The notes below the pieces were generated by a model that worked only from the letters and a program-made list of their open reading frames with translations, was not told where the DNA came from and did not search any database. Both the position numbers and the translations under genes were made by a program. 64,000 nt of DNA from contig NW_026116468.1 in assembly GCF_001640805.2 (NCBI RefSeq), positions 1 through 64,000 of the forward strand. Reading direction: 5' to 3'. The stretch's first letter is position 1. Each line of letters starts with the position of its first letter. This document shows, one piece after another, positions 1 through 16,948 of this stretch. This DNA is from Lates calcarifer (taxonomy: Eukaryota > Chordata > Actinopteri > Centropomidae).

Positions 1-4591
<4,591 letters not shown>

Positions 4592-6245
4592 TCTGGACTC
4601 CGGCACAAAGATCCTCTGTGACGTGAGCACTCACTCTGAGAGAATCCTCCAACTCAAACAGACAGACAGATGTCAGTGTCATCAGGAAAAGGTACTTAAA
4701 ACATGAGGAGTATGAGGAGTATTCAGCACAGACAAATGTCCCCTGTACGTGTTATCTAATAAATAATTACATTATTACCACTGGTGTATTAATATATAAA
4801 TATTAACTTATTGTTACAGTTGGTTGAGTGGCTGAAATATTTGTTATTTTACATGAAAAATGCAGATCCTCTTCATATTCTGAAATCTTAGATCCCGTTT
4901 ATGTGGAAATGTATATTTTACGTTAATATGTCCGTTTGAGTTTAATTTAAATATTGTAGTAATTCATCACTAATAAAGAGACGATCTTTGGTGGAAAGAG
5001 GAAGTAGGGTCTTAATCGACAGCAGGGTGACGTCAGGACGGCGTAGATAATCCGGGTTGCCAGATTTGGAGATTTTTGAAGATTTTACTTCTGTTTAAAA
5101 AAAAGAAAGAAAGAAAGAAAGAAAAACCTTTAAATTAATGAGAAACTAAATATGTTAGCCTACAGTAAAAAGCTACATTTTGTTTTTGTTGTTTTCTTTA
5201 TAGATGGTTCCTTGTTTCAAAGTTTATGATATTAACATTTGAGTGATAAATGAATAAATAGAAAGGTTATTTGATGAAAAACCAAACTTAATTGTGGTAC
5301 AAAGAAATGAATGACAATGATTAAATAAATAAAATAAAGCCACTTTATTTTTAAGTAAACTGTGCTGAAATCCTGATGTCGATGATGTCAATAACTGTGT
5401 AAGAGGGTAAATGCACAGAAAATAGAATCAAACGTCTAGATAAAGAAATGACTCGTGGCTCCTCAAACTCCTGCTGCCTTCAGGAGCGAAAGAGGATCAC
5501 GAAAATCAGAACCTTCAGCGACACCAGCATACGAATAAAAAGGTACGTTTCTACTGAGGATGTGTGTTTTAACTTGGTTTTAGAGTTTTATGACACTTTT
5601 TTGCAGTGTTATTGTTTATTACAGTACAGTGACAGAATTGTAGAACCTATATTAAAAAAATATCCGGATCCAGTGTTTGTATTTGATCTTTGAGTTATTT
5701 TGAAGTTTGTATTATGATATTTTAGCCAATAAACAACTTCTGTGAAATCATTTACGGAAGTATTAAAAACTATTTTCTGATAGTATTATGTATTTAGCTT
5801 CATGATTATCAACGTTACTGTATCTTTTTATTTTACAGTTTGGCACAGGTGGACTTCAGGGCACAGCTTACTGCTGCCAGATGATCTTCGGTGTTTTGTA
5901 ACTTTGCCTCTTTATCCTATTTCCAATCAGAGACACTTAAATGTAACTTCCCGCAGTTAAAGCTGTGTTATACGAGCAGCACCTGAAGGCAGCAGGCTGC
6001 CACCCCGCACCGCCTCTTCACCGCTGAGGCGTCAAAATCACCTTCTCCTCTGCAGCTCAGAGCTCCGCGGCGACTGGGAGGAGAATCAAACTCCGGGATC
6101 TGGAGCGTGGATGTCTCAGCTCGGATGTGTGAGGACCAGCTGCTGGACCGGAACATGTCGGCCTGAGTGGATTTAAAGCCGATCTGAAATCAGCAGTAAC
6201 CTCCAGTGTGATGCAGCTGTGTGATGGGAGAATCGGCCGAGCAGG
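4592..6245. promoter_or_regulatory. Divergent idh3a-cib2 promoter interval
   Basis: The interval separates the idh3a start codon (minus) from the cib2 start codon (plus), so it should hold both promoters and 5' UTRs. It is locally CpG-rich next to each gene (about 4560-4640 and 5970-6250) and AT-rich in the middle, with an AAAG microsatellite at about 5100-5127. A strong donor-like AAAAAG|GTACG at about 5541 and an acceptor-like TTTTACAG at about 5833-5840 could mark a spliced non-coding cib2 exon; that is inference. Confidence 0.55.
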
Positions 6246-9200
6246 ATGGGCAACAAGCAGACAACCTTCACCGATGAGCAGCTGGAGGCGTATCAGGTGA
6301 CAAGCTGCACCGTGTCCGGCGTTTACACCGCGCGGACACGGGTTTATCCCGCAAACACAATCACAGTCATCAGATTAGAGCTGGGATTTTCTCAGGGATG
6401 AACAGAAATATTATATTTACTAAGATAACCTGCTTTTCTTTCTCTGATCAAAATAGAATAGAATAGAATAGACAGGGCAGGATGTCTCTCCTGTTGCTGA
6501 TTGGCTGAGCCCCAGCCTCTCTCTGCATCCTGCTGCTGGATGTGATGCTGCTGCTGTCTTGCTGACTGATGGTGTGAAAGCAGATCCTCCCTGAGGATCA
6601 GCAGCTCTGTGACTCACTCTGAGTCAACACCCAGCTCCATCATTATCATCATCATCATCATCATCATGTTTATCTGTTTGTTTGTTTGTTTGTTTGTTTG
6701 TTTACAGGACTGCACCTTCTTCACCCGGAAAGAAATCCTGCGGTGAGTTGTCAAAATTCACATCAAGCACCTTCATCACCCCAGAGTCAGAGAGACGACT
6801 GGTTGGAGTTCACTACATCTCTTGTTAGTGGAGGGGTGCAGTCGCACACTGATTAGGTCCCAATCTGATCCAGCATCTGTGGAGTGATCTGTGACAAACC
6901 AGATGCATGGAGGCCCCACCCCGCAACCCAGAGGACCAGAAGGATCCAAACAGCACAGGACACCACTCAGAGGTCCCGTGTCAATGCTCCGACGGATCAG
7001 AGTTGTTCTGGTGGCACGAGGTGGACCTACACAATATTAGGCGAGACCCACAGATGCTGGATCAGTTTGGGATCTGGGGAGTTTGGAGGCCAGGTCAACA
7101 CCTTGGGCTCTTTGTCGTGTTCCTCAAGACATTTCTGAGCAGTTTTTGGGGCGTGGTGGGAGCATTGTCCTGCAGGGGGAGGCTCCTGTTGCCGTGGGGG
7201 TGTGTATTTGGTCTACAACACCAGGTTACTTCTGGACTAAAGTTAACAGGTTGGCCTTCAAACAGACAACAGAGAACATGCTACAGACCTGAGGACAGTC
7301 TGAATCAGAGCTGAAGGTCTGGGTGAGCAGTGATGCATTCACTTACAGATATAAAGTGCATCTGAACACAATGCAACCATGTGAGCTTGGGAAAAAAGTG
7401 AACAAACTACAGATTCAGTGACAACACGTGTTTGAACTGAATGGAGTGATTTGAATCAGTAATCAGTGATTCCTGATTTCAGCCTCCTCTCCTGTCTCTG
7501 TCTCCTGGTTTTGGTTCAGACCTGCTGAGTCTCTGAGTCTGAGCACTAAAGTCCATCAGCGTCCCTGCAGGATGATTTACAGGCTGAAATCTCTGCGGTC
7601 ACAATTAAAACCCTGTTGGGCCGCTGGGTATTTGTTCCTGTGGTCGTTTGTTTAGTTGAAGCATACAGTAGGTCAGGGTTATTTCTGCTGCTCTGCTGCG
7701 ACTGGGTCGGATTTATGACTGTTATTAACGCCCATGGTTTTATAATGAACACTGGCTGTGAGAGCTGCTGCTTCAGGTTATTCTCTGTTCATTTATCAGA
7801 CCAAATGTTTCAGTGTACAATCATTTATTGATTAGGTAATCAATTAAGATGATTACACAGTGAGACAGAAGCCTGCTATCTGTGCAACTGAATACACCTA
7901 AACTTTGGTGGACAATTTATAGGAAACACACTTCATTCACAACCTCACAAAGACAGGACCCCCATCCTCCTTCTCAGAGTCAACACACAGACATGAAACA
8001 GATGTTGATATGATTCTGTGTGACTTTCACTTCCTGAGGATGTCATTATCTCTGATGTTCATCCAGAATAAACCTCCAGAAATCCACTTACAAATCAGAG
8101 AAAAAAGAGGCTACAGAAGTCCTTTCAGAATGTTTTTAGGTTTTCTTCAGTATCACAGTAATCCAGTGATAGTTCTTTGTACATTCATGGATACTCTGCA
8201 AACAGAAGCTGATCACATCTGATTGGCTTCTTTTGAGGGGACAGTTTGACTGAATGGAAACAGATATAGGCTAGAAAACATAGGGCTCAAAGGGAACAGC
8301 AGTACCAACCTGTAGCTACATTACAACAGACCATTAATGAGCCTTTGCAGGGTCTCTCTCCTGATGGCTTAAATTTTTTCTGTCATCATGCTGGTTCCTA
8401 AACAGACCTGTATGTTGGTGTTGATGTGTTTCCATCCGTATGATATATATTTTATATCATGTTCACACAAAAGTCACATTTCATGCTGAGCTGACAAAGG
8501 GCAGCATAGGGGAAAAAACTCAACCCAGTCATGAACATCTGAACCAAATTTCATAAAAATCCATCCAGTAGTTGTTGAGATATTTCAGTTTGAACCAAGA
8601 GTCATGCTGCTGTTTTTTCTGTCCCATGTTAATCCTGATCACTGTCTTCTGCTGTGTTGCAGGTTGCATGGCAGATATCGTGAGCTGGCTCCACATTTAG
8701 TGCCGCTGGACTACACTAACAACCCCGACATCAAAGTCCCTCTGACGCTCATCATCACCATGCCTGAGCTGAAGGTAGAGAGCCGATAATCAGTCTTAAT
8801 CTCCACCTGGTGATAACCTGTGACCTGCGTTAGCTCAGAGAGTTGTATTGTACATTTGTCTCAACAGGAGAACCCGTTCAGAGACAGAATCGTGGAGACA
8901 TTCTCAGAGGACGGACAAGGGAACCTGAGCTTCAACGACTTTGTCGACATGTTTTCTGCTCTCTGTGAGACTTCACCCAGAGAGCTCAAGACCATCTACG
9001 CCTTCAAGATCTATGGTAACATGTTCGTCGTGTCCTCTGATTCTGTTCCTCTCTGTCACGGTACTGTGAAAGCTTTCTCAGCAGGTGATGTTCTGGTTCT
9101 GGTCCAGACTTTAACAGGGACAACTTCATCTGTAAGGAGGACATGGAGAAGACTCTGAACAAGCTGACCAAAGGAGAGCTGACTCCAGAGGAGGTTACGC

Positions 9201-10375
9201 TGGTCTGTGATAAAGCCATCGAGGAGGCCGACCTCGACGGAGACAACAAACTCTCCTTCGCTGACTTCGAGAACATGATCTCTAAGGCTCCTGACTTTCT
9301 GAGGTACGATGGTTATTTCAAATTTATCCCTCGCTCTGAATGTGATCCAAGGTTTTGCAGAATATTCAAATATCCAGGTTCTTGTCTGGCAGATAGGAAT
9401 GTTTTTCTTCAGCGTTTGACCCAGAGTAAACCTGCAGTTATCTTCAGTTAAATCACCCAGGACCAACATCTGATGGATTAAATATACAACTGAACTGAGA
9501 CAGAAACGTGACATCAGTCTCTTAAATAAAGCCTCAGTTATTCACAAAAATATGCAAATAACATACTCTCAGGAGCAGACAAAGGTTTTTTATTCAGTCA
9601 TTTATATCCTGCATGTTTCTGCTCCATGTTCATTTTTTCTTTGAGCTCTGAAGTTGTCTTTTCACATTTCACCTTGACCTCTGGTTTTCCAGAGATCAAG
9701 TGGTTAAGAAGGAGGGTGGACGTTGTTGATTCTTGATTCAGCAGCTCGTCTGTCTTTTAGTTCAGACGGGGCAACTGAATCTTCTTCTGCTCTGCATAAA
9801 GCTAAGCCCGAGTCCACATTCAAGACATAAAACCCACAAAACCAACAGTGCAGTTCGATCAAACTCCTTTAACTGCTGATGATCCATCACTGCACGGTTT
9901 CATTCCTCCACCCAAACCAAGCAGAAAGAACACGGCTGGAAAAAAAAAGAAGAGGAGGAAGCCAGGAGAGAGAGGGCTGGATTTATCCGCTCAGTGATTT
10001 CAGTCATAAATCTGTCTATCACACCGGACCGCCGGTTACAGATTAGGTGGAAACGAGGCTCTGGGGTCCTTGTTGCCATGGCAACCAGGTGAGATAAACT
10101 GTCATAACAGGGTGTTAGGCTGATAGCCTGACTCAGACTGAGGACATGGATTAATATGAGGACGCTGCAGGTTCTGGTCTCCTGTCTGCTGTAGCTGAGT
10201 CATTCATGTATTGTAAACGCAATAAACCCTTGTCCCACCTCAACACTGATCCCAGACCAGTCTCCTTCTGAACCCAGAAACAAAAGTGATAGCAGAAAAT
10301 TTGCAGTGATAGACAATATAAAACTCATCATATTGTTTGTCTTCTGTCTGCAGTAACTTCCACATACGAATATGA
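6246..10375 (+). CDS. cib2: Calcium and integrin-binding family member 2
   Basis: EF-hand protein of the calcineurin-B/CIB family; in vertebrates it partners TMC channels in hair-cell mechanotransduction and is present in photoreceptors (USH1J/DFNB48 gene in humans). Coding exons are 6246-6296, 6708-6742, 8663-8774, 8868-9015, 9108-9303 and 10354-10375, with GT-AG borders and consistent phases. The total is 564 bases, 187 aa, the same length as human CIB2. The start [17 protein letters not shown] keeps the N-myristoylation Gly2. The third EF-hand loop ([12 protein letters not shown]) and the fourth ([12 protein letters not shown]) keep Asp at position 12, as in the human protein. The last exon encodes only the end of SNFHIRI. 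The gene is complete, with no lesion seen. Confidence 0.96.
6638..6703 (+). repeat. ATC and TTTG microsatellites abutting cib2 exon 2
   Basis: An (ATC)n run (about 6638-6667) is followed by a (TTTG)n run (about 6675-6703). The second runs directly into the TTTACAG acceptor of cib2 exon 2, so it occupies the place of the polypyrimidine tract. Confidence 0.85.
6888..7270. mobile_element. Rearranged Tc1-like DNA transposon remnant
   Basis: The segment matches a Tc1-like element common in fish, recalled from memory. About 7050-7270 (CACAGATGCTGGATCAGTTT onward, with GGAGTTTGGAGGCC) reads in one orientation. About 6888-7042 (CATGGAGGCCCCACC through CACAATATTAGG) reads in the other. Both parts are heavily mutated and no transposase frame remains. 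It lies in cib2 intron 2; the short open frames here are fragments of this element, not genes. Confidence 0.65.
8004..8290 (+). repeat. Dispersed repeat, copy a
   Basis: About 285 bases starting GTTGATATGATTCTGTGTGA are repeated at about 12,215-12,500 with roughly 80% identity by eye. The two share blocks such as AATAAACCTCCAGAA, AATCAGAGAAAAAAGA and GTATCACAGTAATCCA. This copy lies in cib2 intron 2. No coding content was seen; probably an old interspersed element of unknown class. Confidence 0.7.
8500..8602 (+). repeat. Common fish interspersed repeat fragment
   Basis: The string AACCAAATTTCATAAAAATC followed by CATCCAGTAGTTGTTGAGAT is a motif I recognise from many fish introns and UTRs. 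It lies just upstream of cib2 exon 3. The class is not assigned. Confidence 0.45.
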
Positions 10376-11429
10376 GACTGCCTTCACAGCTGAGATCCTG
10401 CAGAGACGTCTCACTTTGATACCTTTCCCTGATCCAACTGGTCTTTACCCTCCTGACTTCACCTCCCCTGCTCCCCAAACACCTCCACCTGAACCTCAGA
10501 CCCACCTTGACTCAGTGCCTGTCCTTTCTATCACCTGTGGAGTGTCTTCTTCTCCAGCAGAACCTGAGACCTGACACCAAGTCTCATCTGGACTCACAGA
10601 AGCACAGGCAACTCTTGCCAACTCTGAATCTTACAACAACAAACAGCGGGGACATTTCACAGAGAAAGTTGTTAGTGCATGAAACCTTTCTCTTTTAATT
10701 AATCCTGAATGTTTGGAGGTGGACAGACCAAGATGGGGCTAATTTTATACCAAGAGAGCTTCTCTGCACCGGGGCTGATGTCTCCTCTGGACATTTTTTC
10801 TCTTCTGAGACATGTGGAGACACTGGGAGGACGATGCTGCAGAGAACAGGGCTTTTCTGACTTCAGTGCTTTGCAGAAAGGCTAGATCCACTGACTGGAT
10901 TCTTTTTAAAAAGCACACTTTTAAAGGGCAAAACAGTAAAGAGCTATGCAATCTTTCTTCATGAAGTGCATGTTGTAAATTGCTTCTAGCTGTGGTTACT
11001 TTCTACGTCTGGTATAGTGACACGTTCTGGTGCATAATGACAATCATAGTAAACTGTAGCTCAGTTGATGGAAGGGCTCTCTGTCATCTCACCTGTAAAG
11101 TTTGGCTTTGATAAACTTTTTCCTGCCTCCAACAAACTTGATATAACGGCATTCACTCATTCAAGACAAAATGTTTTCTGGCTAGAATCAAATAAAAGGT
11201 TTTTCTGTTGCTCAACGTTCCATGACGCTTCTTATCAAAGAGGACTGACTCAGGTTCAGGTGATGAGATCTGTCCTGCCCTGTATCAAACACTGAGCTGA
11301 GAGAACAAAAACTGCTCCACAGTCTGCAGCTAAAAACCATCAGATCCAAAACATTAGTTCATCTCATGTACCATTAACTTTCCTCACAGGAAAGAAGAGG
11401 ATGCTCACACTGGATACAGAACATACACC

Positions 11430-11485
11430 AATTAGCCACAACATTAGTTCTGCTGGGAAACCTTCGGTCCTTCTTGGGTGGAGGA
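11430..11485. mobile_element. Tc1-like element scrap
   Basis: ACACCAATTAGCCACAACAT resembles the terminal repeat of the same Tc1-like family as 6888-7270. It is joined directly to an internal piece, TTCTGCTGGGAAACCTTCGG. This is a short deletion derivative. Confidence 0.5.
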
Positions 11486-12214
11486 CTTTATATTCAGAAT
11501 GTAAATATTACACAATCATTTAAGTTAGTGTTGCTATAAAACACCTAGATTAATGTAGGTTTAGATATAAAGGTTTAATGTAGGTTTAGATATAAGAGGG
11601 AAAATGACAGATGGCCTGATTATAACATGCTGCATTACAGTGGAAAACAAAAGCTAATTTATTATTACAATCTGAGCAGCAGCTGTTGGCCTCAAGTTTC
11701 AGACTGCTGTTCAGAGGGTTGCTCAGTTCAGGTGGAGACTTGTTGTTGCACCACTGAAACACCATCAGGACATTCATCCTGATTACTCTGACCAGCCAAC
11801 TGTGGTGACGACACCGTGTTCCTGCTGCCGCAGCACACCTGCCTTTATCTGCTGGATCACACAGCCTGGACCTGAAGCATCCTCCTGAGGGAGGTGCTAT
11901 CACATTCAGAGGGTGACTGGTGGGGAAAGAATGGAGATCAATCATTACTTAAATATCAAAGGACTAACCTGCCATTTATGGTATAAAACATGTCATACAG
12001 GGCTATATGAACATGCTACTGGGACCCAGCGCAAACAGTGAGCTGTGTGGCAAAGATACTGTGAGATGACAGGGACAGGTGTATATAGAAAACAGGAAGT
12101 TATTATACTCTGACCTGTTTATAAACACACACAGATCATGGAAGAAAGTAAGCCACTTTAAAAATCTGAGCAGCTAGATGCCACAACGACCAAAAACTGA
12201 ACTCCTTCTTGGAC

Positions 12215-12500
12215 ATGTTGATATGATTCAGTGTGATTCCAGGTCCTGAGGATATCACTATCTATAATGTCCATCAATAATAAACCTCCAGAATTCCACT
12301 TGGAAATCAGAGAAAAAAGAAGCTGCAGAACTCCATTCAGAATCCTCCTGCTTTTAGGTTTTCTTGAGTATCACAGTAATCCACTGAGAGTTATCTGTAC
12401 ATCCGTGGCTACACTTCAAATAGGAGCTGCTCACAGCTGATTCTGTTTTTTTAATGGGACAGTTTGACTACATGGAAACAAATACAGGCTAAAACAACAA
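12215..12500 (+). repeat. Dispersed repeat, copy b
   Basis: Second copy of the repeat seen at 8004-8290, same orientation. It begins GTTGATATGATTCAGTGTGA and ends near GGACAGTTTGACTACATGGA. Like copy a, it lies near Tc1-like scraps, so the two may belong to a larger composite element. Confidence 0.7.
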
Positions 12501-12534
12501 GTTGTAGCTCATAGCTAACTCACCAACTCCATCT

Positions 12535-12605
12535 ACGTGGCACATTACACTGATCAGCCCAAGGTGTTGACCTGGCCTCTAAACTCTCCAGATCTCCAAT
12601 TTCTG
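12535..12605. mobile_element. Tc1-like element scrap
   Basis: A terminal-repeat-like TTACACTGATCAGCCC is fused to AAGGTGTTGACCTGGCCTCT. The latter is the reverse complement of the family segment seen at about 7080-7110. Internally deleted remnant. Confidence 0.55.
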
Positions 12606-14439
12606 TCTCCTCTGGTCTGACTGTTGATGGTTTTATATGGAGCTAAAAGGGCCATAAGTGACCCAGGTGATGATGGTGACGTCCATGCTTCCACTTTGCA
12701 TTGGTAACTGGGCAAGAATGAATGAGGCTAGATTCTATATTCTTTCATCCTGGTGAGAAAATATATATTTACATACTGAATGTGAATTACTCAAATGTGT
12801 GTTTGTATCTGCAGGTTAACACTGACAAATGCACAAATCAGGACAGTCAGATGCACGTGAGAGTCATCACTTTTTAACTTGAGAGGTCAAACAGTGTGAA
12901 CTTGTGCGCAGAAATATACATGTGAATTTAATTTGTTGTGCACAAATATTGAGATACATGTGTGCATGTTTTCCTTTTGACTTCATGAAACTGTTTTAAC
13001 GATCTATGCACTCATTTAGCTCCATAGCTTGATGTGCTGCAGACTGATTTGATGTTTGACGTCATGACGTGTTTGGGCTGCAGTGCTGCCGCCTCTTAGA
13101 GTGTTTTTGTCCCCCAAACAAATGTCTCATGTTTCTGTCACTGCAGGCAGATCGATGTCATTACTGTCTGCTGGATTGTCACCCAGCAGTTTCCTGTTGC
13201 GAACACATCGATGGATTCTCAGCTTCAGTCACACATTAATCTAATATCAGCCACTTTACTCTGCTCGATGTATTTATATTAAGGCATACAGGAAATCTGA
13301 GCAGTGTCTCTCTGGAATAACTACTGTTGGGCTCAGCTTGACATTAACCTCTAAGTCCTCAGCATGTCTTCTGCATGCCCACACAAAGCTCAGGAGGCAT
13401 GTTGCTGCCAGCTGGGGTTAAAATATGGAGGATTTTCAGCTGTTTGCCCAGTCAGCAGGTAGCAATCACTTCAAACGGTCCAATCACACAACTCCACCTG
13501 AAGCGGTCAGTGGACAGACTGGGTTCACAAAGCAAGTTTTTACAGTACCTCACTCAGACTCAAGTCATCTCTGTTTCTGGAAATTTTCACTTCAGACAAC
13601 TTAACTGAACTAATTGCAGTTTAATAAAATAACAGCCCTACAACAAATCCAGACATGCTCTGCAGACATGCCTTAATCTTGAAATATTGGGCACCACTTA
13701 TTTTTGGGAAATGTCCTCCTAAAGTGGTAAAAATAAAATTCTGTGTTTCACCTGACTGAAAGTGATCCAGCCAGGATGTTGTTGTACAGCTAATTAATTA
13801 ATGGACATATGGTCTTTACTGTAAGATGCTGCCATCCAGTGGCTCCACTGCCAAATAGCATTCATGTCAAGAGACATGAATGGGTACAAGGACTAATGTC
13901 TGTAAAAAATTAAGAACTTAATTATATTGTTTTCAACATTTAAACATTTAAACACATAAACATCCCCCTGTGAGTCAAATATCGTGAAAATAATCACAGC
14001 CGCTTCTTCTGTACTCACCGTACAATAAATTAATTTTTACCTGCGTGTCATTAAATACTTACATATATGCACTGCAATGATACACTTATCACAAGACCTT
14101 CAGCATTAACATAGTGTTTGCATTTTAACACCCTGGCTGGGAAAATATGAAATCGTTTCACTGCTCATCCTTTACCACCAGTAGTAAATAGTAACTCTGT
14201 AGGCAACACAAGCCATTTCTCTGTGATGGTCAAACTTAATTACAGTATCGGCAGATCTCAATATATATTTTGCAGTATTATTTACAGTATTTTGAAAAGG
14301 CGATGTGTAGGTTTGTTTAACTATTTCAAAAAGAAATTTGGCAATAATTATCTGACAAGTAAAAACTTCTAAAGTGAAAGTTAAAAGTTACTCTGTGAAA
14401 CATAGATACAGTACACTTCTCACAGTAGTTGTTCTCTTG

Positions 14440-14770
14440 TTAGTAAAATTGTGTTCTGACTCTCTGAATCTCCGTTCTTCCTCCAAGGCTTTGAGTTTAG
14501 GTAGAAATTTATCAGCATCCTTTAGAGCTGGTCTTTGATGTTGCAGATTTCTTGGCAGATGACCATTTCCCACTCAGACTCCCTCAGTTACATCTTGATC
14601 TTGATCTATATGACGTTGTGCTGTTGATTTCTTTTTGCAGATCATCCCTTTGCTTTGTTGAACTTCACAAGGTCCTCTATCTCTCAGTTAAGGGCATTCT
14701 CCCTCTCAGTGGTCCTCAGGTCTTTTTTGTATTGAGGCAGACTGGAGTGCTCACTCATTTTTTTCTTTCA
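14440..14770 (-). pseudogene. Possible decayed coiled-coil gene fragment
   Basis: Reading the minus strand across several stops and frame changes gives charged heptad-like pieces: DLRTTERENAL, EIEDLVKFNKAK, RESEWEMVICQEICNIKDQL and KLKALEEERRFRESE. The pieces run in order and look like a degraded coiled-coil coding sequence without introns, for example an old processed copy. I cannot name the parent gene. Chance low-complexity translation is not excluded. Confidence 0.3.
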
Positions 14771-15974
14771 CAGATTCTTGCCATCTTACTCAAGAACAAG
14801 AGCTTTTTAAGTAACTGTACTTACTGTCTTACAGGTGATCTCAATTTGAAAGCTGTATTTCCAAATGATATCTAGTCACTCAGTATATGGCTGTTTGTTT
14901 GTTTGTGAGACACTTTGTGTATTTTCCAAGTACTAATGTGATTCTGAAAACCTGGCAGACAAAAGAAACTGTTCCAGTGGAAAGTTAGTATGTCATTTCA
15001 TGAGAGGGTGTTTCATCTCAGAGTTATTGGTAGAACAGGCAACAGAATCTTGTTAAACACACACACACACACACCCTCACAGACAATGCATAACACTGAA
15101 TAAAAATGCACTCACACAAATAGGCACACATAACTTAAAAGTTATTTTGGAGATTTGACAGAATCTTGTTTAAAATGAAAGACAGAACGACAAATACAAT
15201 ATTCTCTCTGTTCTTTCTTTTAAGAGTGTAAAACTCACCTGTCAGAGAAATGCTACAACTGACTGCATCATAAATCACTGCAATGAAAATATGAGCTAGC
15301 TAGCTGAGTATCATCTACATTATTACAGTAAAAAATGTTGCAAATTGCATATATAGACTGAAAGAGAAGCCTGTAGGAAAGGTAATTCACAACACTTTTA
15401 CAATAACACATAAAACAAGATAAACCTGCTCTTCGCAAAAACACCAATGCACTAACAATTCATTGTCCTTATAAAAGTGTGCTGTCAAGGTCTTTGATTC
15501 CTGTCAACTTAAGGAAGTGGTGAAGAAATATGACAGCAATCTCTAAAGTCTACAAAAGGTTGGCAGTGATCCACATGGGTGTTTACACCTGCTAGACAAC
15601 ATTATTTTAACAGAGCCTGATGTTGGTTTTGCTCTTGCTCAAGCTGAAGGCTGTTGGCAATGGCATTGTAGAGACACATACCTACACACACCAATCCAAA
15701 CAGATTTTAAGTTTGCAATTATGTGTAATGTTTCTCAGTGCACTGCAGCTTCAGAGAGAAAACAGATAAAAAGAAACAAGGAAAACAACTGCAACCCTTT
15801 GACAACAAATATCTACTCAAAAAACTGCAAATACATAAAATGGAAGCAAATTAAGAAACACATTCACCATTTTGACAACACATATGTGGCGTAAACATAC
15901 TGCAAATACAGTTGTGTCAGTGATGCTTCATCATTATTACACAACAGCTGTCCAGTGAGCCATGGTTTTATAAT

Positions 15975-16640
15975 AACAAAAAACTTTATTTAGAAAGCAC
16001 AATTCACACACTAAATGCAACACAGTGCTGAATATAAAAATCAGGTACATGTCTTAACCATGTCACAGATAAGATGGGCAAAGCCATTCAGTGATTTAAA
16101 AACAATGAAAGAACTTTGAAAATAGTTCTATGACATACAGGTAGCCAATGTAAAAATTTAAAATTGGAGTAATGTGAGTTCTCTGTCTGATTTTTGTCAG
16201 AACATGTGCTGCTGCTTTCTGTCTGAGATGTAACTGAACAATAGCTTTCTTAGAAGCACCAGACAGAACAGCATTACAATAGTCAGGCCTGCTGGAGGTA
16301 AAAGCATATATTAACTTTTCTGTGTCTGCCTAGAAGAAAAATAACTCTACTATTAATACTACTACTACTACTAATACTCCTTATATGACAGAAGGACACA
16401 AGGGTCACGTTTCTACCGTGACGTTCAAAATTTAGGTCTGAGTCAATGATAACACTTAAGTTTTGATCCTGTTTCTTGGTGATTAGTGCAAGTAGTTTTA
16501 GGTGGTCAGACAATTTTTCTCTCTTTTTGCAAATTCTAGGATCTTAGTTTTGTCTTCATTTAGCTGTAAGAAGCTCTGAGTCATTCTCAGATTTATGTCA
16601 GAGATGTATGCAATCAAGTCGTTGATATAACTCTAATCAT
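15975..16640 (-). mobile_element. 3' part of a LINE reverse transcriptase gene
   Basis: Translating the minus strand gives the familiar C-terminal order of fish non-LTR reverse transcriptases. First comes LSVIIDSDLNFERHGRNVT (about 16,425-16,480), then a broken stretch, then RPDYCNAVLSGASKKAI and KAAAHVLTKIRQRTHITP (about 16,170-16,290), followed by a 3' tail toward 15,975. Frameshifts and stops are present, so it is dead. It lies just upstream of the truncated GVIN copy 1. Confidence 0.75.
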
Positions 16641-16948
16641 TTGAGTTTACAATGTCTAAAGTTAAAACTGTATGGTTGGAAGAGCTGTAAGCGTTTTTGG
16701 GGTTGCACTCAGCCAGACTGGTTTATTAATAATATTTATCCTTGTACAGTCTCAGAGGGGAAAAAACAAGAAAAGTCATAGAAACCTGTTGTTCCAATGC
16801 ATCGACTTGTGCCATGAGATCTCGCCACAACCATATCTGAATCACTGCTGAATAATGGGCTGTATGATGTGTTAACTTACTCTTGTATGTACTCAAGGGA
16901 CTTTGAACAGTGATGTGACTTCTTAGGTTGTGAAAAAAAGTCAACAAA

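Larger units (their letters stand above)
10376..15960. other. cib2 3' region and gene-poor stretch
   Basis: The start is the cib2 3' UTR; its polyadenylation site could not be placed. Beyond it I see no supported gene. Recognisable content is limited to Tc1-like scraps (about 11,430-11,485 and 12,535-12,605), the second copy of a dispersed repeat, a possible decayed gene fragment near 14,440-14,760 and a short CA run at about 15,059-15,075. The other open frames are short and have no recognisable motif. Confidence 0.5.

Noticed and set aside
6884..7314. Overlapping open frames of up to 135 codons
   Set aside because: They lie inside a rearranged Tc1-like remnant and do not resemble a protein; they result from locally GC-rich transposon sequence.
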